Source: Streptomyces sp. cf386
GTDB taxonomy: Bacteria > Actinomycetota > Actinomycetes > Streptomycetales > Streptomycetaceae
Assembly: GCF_900103585.1 (NCBI RefSeq)
Contig: NZ_FNHV01000019.1
Location: 116,590 to 180,589, forward strand
Direction of reading: 5' to 3'
Length of the DNA: 64,000 nucleotides
Below the pieces are notes generated by a model that was not told where the DNA came from, searched no databases, and worked only from the letters and a program-made list of their open reading frames with translations. The translations under genes and the position numbers were made by a program. Positions 57,576 through 64,000 of this stretch are shown here, one piece after another (within the stretch, counting starts at the first letter, position 1; each line of letters begins with the position of its first letter).

Positions 57576-58385
57576 ATGAGTGCCACCACCAGAACGAAGC
57601 AGCATCCGCACGACGACGCCCCCGACACGGCGGAAGCGTTCGACCGGCTCATCGCACTGGCCGAAGGGCCGGAGCGCAAGGCGCTCAGGGACGATCTGGT
57701 CCGGGCCTGGTTGCCCATGGCCGAGCGGATCGCCGTCCGGTTCAAGGGCCGCGGCGAGTCCCTCGAGGACCTGTACCAGGTGGCCGCCCTCGGGCTGGTG
57801 AAGGCCGTCGACCACTACGATCCGGCACGCGGCCACGCCTTCGAGGCGTACGCCGTGCCCACCATCACCGGCGAGATCAAGCGGCACTTCCGCGACCACA
57901 TGTGGACACTGCATGTGCCGCGTCGGGTCCAGGATCTGCGCAATCGGGTCCGGAGTTCCGCGAAGGAGCTGTCGCAGAGCATCCCGGGCCGCGCGCCCAC
58001 CATCCCCGAGATAGCCGCCCACGCGCATCTGAGCGAGAGCGAGGTGCGCACCGGGATGGAGGCCCTGGAGTGCTTCTCCGCGCTGTCGCTGGAGGCCGAG
58101 ATGCCCGGCACCGAGGGTTACGCGCTGGGGGACGCGATCGGCGGTCCGGATCCGGCGTACGACGTGGTCGTCGACCGCGTGGCCGTCAAGCCGTGTCTGC
58201 AGCGGCTGCCGGAGCGGGAGCGGACCATCCTCTACCTCCGGTTCTTCGGCGGGATGACCCAGAGCCGGATCGCGCAGCAGCTCGGCATCTCTCAGATGCA
58301 TGTGTCGCGGCTGTTGAGCGGCTGCTTCGATCACCTGCGCGAGGAACTGGCAGCCCGCGAGGAACTGGTCGCCGAGGCCCGCTGA
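57576..58385 (+). CDS. SigB/SigF-family RNA polymerase sigma factor
   Basis: 269 residues. Region 2 (LPMAERIAVRFKGRGESLEDLYQVAALGLVKAVDHYDPARGHAFEAYAVPTITGEIKRHFRD), region 3 (PRRVQDLRNRV, PTIPEIAAHAHLSE) and region 4 (LPERERTILYLRFFGGMTQSRIAQQLGISQMHVSRLL). Matches the stress/development sigma group controlled by partner switching. A consensus promoter for this class lies 434 bases beyond its stop (58819). Upstream 57373-57575 carries a GGGTAC at 57412 without a proper -35. Confidence 0.94.
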   Translation: MSATTRTKQHPHDDAPDTAEAFDRLIALAEGPERKALRDDLVRAWLPMAERIAVRFKGRGESLEDLYQVAALGLVKAVDHYDPARGHAFEAYAVPTITGEIKRHFRDHMWTLHVPRRVQDLRNRVRSSAKELSQSIPGRAPTIPEIAAHAHLSESEVRTGMEALECFSALSLEAEMPGTEGYALGDAIGGPDPAYDVVVDRVAVKPCLQRLPERERTILYLRFFGGMTQSRIAQQLGISQMHVSRLLSGCFDHLREELAAREELVAEAR

Positions 58386-58417
58386 AAGAGGCCCGCCGAT
58401 CAGGTCGGCAAGACCGG

Positions 58418-58756
58418 TCAGTCGTGTGGCGATCCCGGAATCTGCGTCGGGCCGTAGCGTTCCAGGGCCTCTTCGAGTTCGACGCGGATCTCGGGCGGCA
58501 TCCTCCCGTCGCGGCCCCAGATGAGGATCAGTTCCGCGACATGGCGGAGCTTGATGTTCGTGTGCTGGGAGACGTCCTTCAGCACCGCCCAGCCCTGGTC
58601 CGGCGCCACTCGCCCGAGCGCGACGACCATGCCGATCGCCTGGTCCACGACGGCGTGCGAGACGACCGCCTCCTTGAGCTGGCCGACCTCCTCCTCCAGC
58701 TCGAGGATCCGGTCGGTCTCGCTCTTGTCGACGGGCTCGTTCGGTGTCGGTGCCAC
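58418..58756 (-). CDS. ANTAR-domain RNA-binding protein
   Basis: 112 residues. A coiled segment (ILELEEEVGQLKEAVVSH) precedes ANTAR: VDQAIGMVVALGRVAPDQGWAVLKDVSQHTNIKLRHVAELILIWG. ANTAR proteins bind paired hexaloop RNA hairpins to prevent termination. No GAF or receiver domain, so input is unclear. GTG 58756 is preferred; the frame is open to 58828. Confidence 0.87.
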   Translation of the reverse strand: MAPTPNEPVDKSETDRILELEEEVGQLKEAVVSHAVVDQAIGMVVALGRVAPDQGWAVLKDVSQHTNIKLRHVAELILIWGRDGRMPPEIRVELEEALERYGPTQIPGSPHD

Positions 58757-58818
58757 GCCTCCATCCTCGCCGCTTTGCCGGGCGCGTGCCAGTGAGGCCA
58801 AGGGGCTGGTCCTCGGTC

Positions 58819-58842
58819 GTTTCGGCACCCCGCCGGGGGTAC
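58819..58842 (+). promoter_or_regulatory. SigB-class promoter before the VOC gene
   Basis: GTTT (58819-58822), 14 bases, GGGTAC (58837-58842), matching the Streptomyces SigB consensus GNNT-N14-16-GGGTAY. Transcription would begin about 78 bases before the VOC start. The neighbouring SigB-family gene is the obvious candidate factor. Confidence 0.82.
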
Positions 58843-58926
58843 TCGACAGGCCCCGGAACGGTTCCGGCCGGACACTGGGAAAGGACCGGTGGCCCGCCGG
58901 CCGGGCGAGACCAGGACGCGACTGAC

Positions 58927-59727
58927 ATGAACAATGCGCGAAACCCCCGGGGCACGGCCGAGGTCGTGTCCACCCACTCCGTGTTCGGTGCGCCCTGCTG
59001 GGTGAGCCTGACCAGCCGCGATCTCGAGGCCACCCAGGAGTTCTACTCGGCCGTGCTGGGCTGGCGCTGGCGGCCGGCCAAGCTGGGCGACCGGTTCCGG
59101 GTGGCGCTGGCGCAGAGCGTGCCGGTGGCGGGGATCGCCGCGGTGGCCTCGATGTGGCAGATGGCCGTGGCCTGGACGCCGTACTTCGCCGTGCCCAGCG
59201 CGGACGAGGCGGTGGCGCGGGTGCAGGAGCGCGGCGGCACCACGGCCGTCGGGCCGCTGTCCCTGCCGCCCGGGCGGGCGGCGCTGCTGGCCGACCGGGA
59301 CGGGGCGACGTTCGGCATCTGGGAGGGGGAACTCATCTCCCACTGGGAGACGTGGCGCCGGGCCGCACCGACGTTCATCCGGCTGCACACCCGTGATGCC
59401 TTCGACGCCGCGATGTTCTACGGCGAGGTCCTCGACTGGGCGACGGACCGGCCCGGCTGCTGCGAGGTGCGTTACGAGGGCGGGGAGGTCGTGCTGCGCA
59501 GTGGGGGCGATGTGGTGGCGCGCATCGAATCGGGGGCGCTGGAGGCCGCGCCTGATCCGACGATCCGGCCGCACTGGCAGGTTCACTTCGCGGTGGCCGA
59601 TGTGGAGGGGTGTACGCGGGCCGCGGAGTTGCACGGAGGAAGTGTGCTGTCCAAGGGCAGTGACGAGGCTGTGCTGCGGGATCCGGACGGGGCGCAGTTC
59701 ACGGTGACTTCGCATCGCGAACGGTAG
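58927..59727 (+). CDS. Two-domain VOC (glyoxalase/bleomycin-resistance fold) protein
   Basis: 266 residues with two VOC halves: WVSLTSRDLEATQEFYSAVLGWRWRP (25-135) and FIRLHTRDAFDAAMFYGEVLDWATDRP (150-262), each ending DRDG..FGIW or DPDGAQFTV. No canonical metal His/Glu set is clear, so it may bind rather than convert ligand. Common in Streptomyces as a hydroxylase-like or stress protein. AGGA precedes ATG 58927; the SigB-type promoter is upstream. Confidence 0.88.
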   Translation: MNNARNPRGTAEVVSTHSVFGAPCWVSLTSRDLEATQEFYSAVLGWRWRPAKLGDRFRVALAQSVPVAGIAAVASMWQMAVAWTPYFAVPSADEAVARVQERGGTTAVGPLSLPPGRAALLADRDGATFGIWEGELISHWETWRRAAPTFIRLHTRDAFDAAMFYGEVLDWATDRPGCCEVRYEGGEVVLRSGGDVVARIESGALEAAPDPTIRPHWQVHFAVADVEGCTRAAELHGGSVLSKGSDEAVLRDPDGAQFTVTSHRER

Positions 59728-59735
59728 CGCCCCCT

Positions 59736-61888
<2,153 letters not shown>

Positions 61889-61892
<4 letters not shown>

Positions 61893-62401
61893 CGGGCCTC
61901 CTCCAGGGCGCCGTCCCGGGCGCCCGTCGCTTCGACCAAGGCGGTGACGGGCACCTCGCGGGGCACCCCGCGCGCCTCTCGCAGGCTGGGCGCGGGCGCC
62001 GCCGGGACAAGCGGGACTCGTTCGCCGGCGCGGGCGCGCTGCGAGAACCAGATGACCTTGCTGCCGGTCTCGGTGGCGCAACAGCCCCAGCCGTCGCTCA
62101 TCGCGGCGAGGTGCTGCAGGCAGGCGCGCAGCTCGTGGTCCGGGCGCAGGGCGCGGTCATTGTCGCCGATGGCGGTGATGAGGTGCTGGCCGTTCCACCA
62201 CATCTCGATCGAGGTGTTCTTGTCCCTCGCGTGCTCGTCGATCACCCGCAACAGCATCTCCGTGCCGTGGCGGACGGGCTCGACAAGGGTCTCCAGGTCC
62301 CAGTACCGGAGGTGAGCGGCCATAATTCGGCTGACCTGACCCACCCGTTCGGGGCTGACTTCCACGTCGAGGTGGTAGTAGCAGGGCACTGCGGTCTTCA
62401 C
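61889..62401 (-). CDS. HATPase-fold regulatory protein upstream of glgX
   Basis: 170 residues. VSPERVGQVSRIMAAHLRYWDLETLVEPVRHGTEMLLRVIDEHA, DNDRALRPD, then MSDGWGCCATETGSKVIWFSQRA match the short GHKL ATPase-like proteins of Streptomyces; the asparagine box is degenerate (GTEMLLRVIDEH). It is translationally coupled to glgX, suggesting a regulatory role in glucan turnover. GTG 62401 has GAGGAGG upstream. Confidence 0.7.
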
Positions 62402-62550
62402 CGTCGTTACCTCCTCACCACGAAAGCTCCCGCTCTCCTCGCCCCTGCGGGACGGGCCCCGAGCACGGAGCGTGAGCGCCGATCGCTTCTGAGTCACTTC
62501 AGGGTGAGGGCAGTACGCCATTCGTGCAACAGGAGCGGACATCCGATGTA

Positions 62551-62564
62551 GTTGAAGCTCCAAC
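62551..62564. promoter_or_regulatory. Imperfect palindrome GTTGAAGCTCCAAC
   Basis: In the 299-base gene-free stretch 62402-62700, between the glgX operon and the DUF5133 gene. Four perfect outer pairs plus AGCT centre, one mismatched pair. Possible operator; nothing else is recognised in this stretch except promoters. Confidence 0.4.
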
Positions 62565-62700
62565 AGGACGCTGAGTCATCGACCATGCACCATGTGTGAA
62601 GACCTCGATGCCCGCAACGGAGCCCGTGCGTGTACGCGCGCGGGTTCCGCCCGACGGTCGGGAGACGCGTCATCGAGCAGCACGGAAGGTGAACGGCGCC

Positions 62701-63003
62701 ATGCTGCTACCGGCCAAAGCCGAAGTCGCCCGGCAACTGCGGCGATACCGGGCCTGGGAGCGCGCCATGCTCGCGGCCCCGGCCGACCATGCGGTGCGCG
62801 TCACATTCGAGGACGCCGGCTACACCCTGTGCGTGCTGATGGGGAAGCGCTGCGCACGGGAGGCCGCGGACGCGGCCGAACGCTATCTGCGCTGCACTCT
62901 GGCGGCCTACCTCGGGGAGCAGGACGAACGGCCCCGCGTGCGGGTCTCCGCGCGGCGGGGGCCGACGAGAACACGGCGGTGGCGGTTCCTCGCGGGGAGG
63001 TAG
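62701..63003 (+). CDS. DUF5133-like small protein
   Basis: 100 residues. MLLPAKAEVARQLRRYRAWERAML then DAGYTLCVLMGKRCAREAADAAERYL fits the pattern of the Streptomyces DUF5133 family (YTLCVxTG). Arg-rich tail. No known function. ATG 62701 is chosen over upstream starts (62596, 62689) because the family homology begins there; GGAAGG lies about 11 bases upstream. Confidence 0.72.
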   Translation: MLLPAKAEVARQLRRYRAWERAMLAAPADHAVRVTFEDAGYTLCVLMGKRCAREAADAAERYLRCTLAAYLGEQDERPRVRVSARRGPTRTRRWRFLAGR

Positions 63004-63072
63004 CGGCCTTCCGGCACAGATCGGACCCCGGCCGGGCCTCGTGCCCGGCCTCGAGCACGGTGGAGGTGAACC

Positions 63073-64000
63073 ATGGGCAGGACCAAGACGAGGACCGGTC
63101 GCGGGACCGGGACGATCGGCCGTATCCCGGTACGGGACGTACAGCCGGCCGTGGAGTGCGGCAGACATCCGGCGAAGGCGGTCGCGGGAGAGACCTTCGA
63201 GGTCACCGCCACCGTGTTCCGCGAGGGCCATGACGCCGTCGCCGCCAATGTCGTCCTGACCGACCCCGACGGCCGTCCCGGCCCGTGGACGCCGATGCAC
63301 GAACTGGCCCCGGGTTCCGACCGCTGGGGTGCCAAGGTGACGCCGCCCGCGGTGGGCAACTGGACGTTCCATGTGGAGGCCTGGGGCGATCCGGTGGCCA
63401 CCTGGCTGCACACCGCTCGCATCAAGGTTCCGGCGGGGATCGACGTCGGGCTGGTCCTGGAGGAGGGCGGCGAGCTGTACGAGCGCGCGGCGGCCGGAGT
63501 GCCCGACGAGGCGGGGCGGGCGACCGTGCTGGCCGCGGCCGAGGCGCTCCGGGACGACTCGCTGCCGCCCGTGTCGCGGCTGGAGGCGGCGTTCGCGGCC
63601 AACGTGGATGCGGTGTTGGGGCGGTATCCGCTGCGGGACCTGGTCACCGCGTCGGACCCGCTGCCCCTGCTGGTCGAACGCGAACGGGCCCTTTTCGGCT
63701 CCTGGTACGAGTTCTTCCCCCGCTCCGAAGGCACCCCCCAGCAGCCGCACGGCACCTTCACCACCGCCGCCCGCCGCCTGCCCGCGATCGCCGCGATGGG
63801 CTTCGACGTCGTCTACCTCCCGCCCATCCACCCCATCGGCACCACCTTCCGCAAGGGCCCCGACAACACCCTCTCCGCCGGCCCCGACGACGTCGGCGTC
63901 CCCTGGGCCATCGGCTCCCCCGAGGGCGGCCACGACGCCATCCACCCGGACCTGGGCACCCTGGAGGACTTCGACGACTTCGTGGCCCGCGCCCGCGACC
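63073..64000 (+). CDS. glgE: Maltosyltransferase GlgE, 5' part (cut by window edge)
   Basis: 309 residues visible. The N-terminal beta-sandwich domain (IPVRDVQPAVECGRHPAKAVAGETFEV, WTFHVEAWGDP) leads into the start of the GH13 barrel (ERALFGSWYEFFPRSEGT, AAMGFDVVYLPPIHPIGTTFRKGP). GlgE transfers maltose from maltose-1-phosphate to alpha-glucan. GGAGGTGA precedes ATG 63073. Active-site Asp and Glu lie beyond the edge. Sits beside the glgX operon, so the region is a glucan module. Confidence 0.95.
   Translation, partial: MGRTKTRTGRGTGTIGRIPVRDVQPAVECGRHPAKAVAGETFEVTATVFREGHDAVAANVVLTDPDGRPGPWTPMHELAPGSDRWGAKVTPPAVGNWTFHVEAWGDPVATWLHTARIKVPAGIDVGLVLEEGGELYERAAAGVPDEAGRATVLAAAEALRDDSLPPVSRLEAAFAANVDAVLGRYPLRDLVTASDPLPLLVERERALFGSWYEFFPRSEGTPQQPHGTFTTAARRLPAIAAMGFDVVYLPPIHPIGTTFRKGPDNTLSAGPDDVGVPWAIGSPEGGHDAIHPDLGTLEDFDDFVARARD

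Overview
The window is very GC-rich (roughly 70% or more by eye), with frequent GTG/TTG starts, many 4-bp start/stop overlaps, and a SARP activator, a SpoIIE-type phosphatase, a SigB-family sigma factor, an ANTAR protein and DmdR/IdeR-type iron boxes. Together these point to a Streptomyces or close relative. I see no rRNA, tRNA, CRISPR array, transposase or phage gene. Gene calls rest on reading the translations, Shine-Dalgarno sites and overlaps; no database search was possible.

Layout. 1-5.5 kb: the 5' end of a minus-strand megasynthase (fatty acyl-AMP ligase, carrier protein, ketosynthase; runs off the left edge) and a SARP/BTAD regulator. 5.6-9.4 kb: alpha/beta hydrolase, TauD-type dioxygenase, WD40 protein, P-loop kinase. 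9.4-16.8 kb: a fructan/sucrose locus with an exported Tat-dependent GH32, a sugar ABC transporter (binding protein and two permeases), an intracellular GH32 and a LacI repressor, with LacI-like palindromes in the divergent promoter. 16.9-25.1 kb: aldo/keto reductase, stand-alone LigD 3'-phosphoesterase, secreted cupin, PAS/GAF/PP2C/HATPase phosphatase, DoxX-like protein plus peroxiredoxin, AraC regulator with an MFS efflux gene, and a MarR regulator.

25.1-41.3 kb is an iron island. Two FecCD permeases diverge from a ferric-enterobactin-type esterase across an iron box. A siderophore-binding lipoprotein follows, then 2,3-dihydroxybenzoate genes (entA, entC, entE and a stand-alone isochorismatase), a stand-alone aryl carrier protein, and a single-module C-A-T-TE synthetase whose A-domain residues read as serine-specific. 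A 31-codon ORF that looks like a trimmed MbtH/YbdZ protein sits between the synthetase and the 4'-phosphopantetheinyl transferase. A second esterase and a YncE-like propeller share another iron box. The expected product is enterobactin or a close 2,3-DHB-serine catecholate. The locus encodes no ABC ATPase.

41.4-49.1 kb: CYP105-like P450 with its [3Fe-4S] ferredoxin and ferredoxin reductase, an OmpR-type response regulator, TetR, a NarL-type two-component pair, and a LigD-type ATP-dependent DNA ligase. 49.3-54.5 kb: a secreted NPP1/Nep1-like protein, a questin-oxidase-like protein, an ArsR-type regulator with an MFS transporter, and hemC. 54.5-59.7 kb: an uncharacterised protein, a MarR-regulated DrrAB-like ABC exporter with a perfect palindromic operator, a SigB-family sigma factor, an ANTAR protein and a VOC protein whose upstream region carries a textbook SigB promoter. 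59.7-64 kb: glycogen/alpha-glucan genes (glgX, an ATPase-fold protein, a DUF5133 protein and the start of glgE, cut by the right edge). No gene-free stretch exceeds 300 bases; the longest is 62402-62700.
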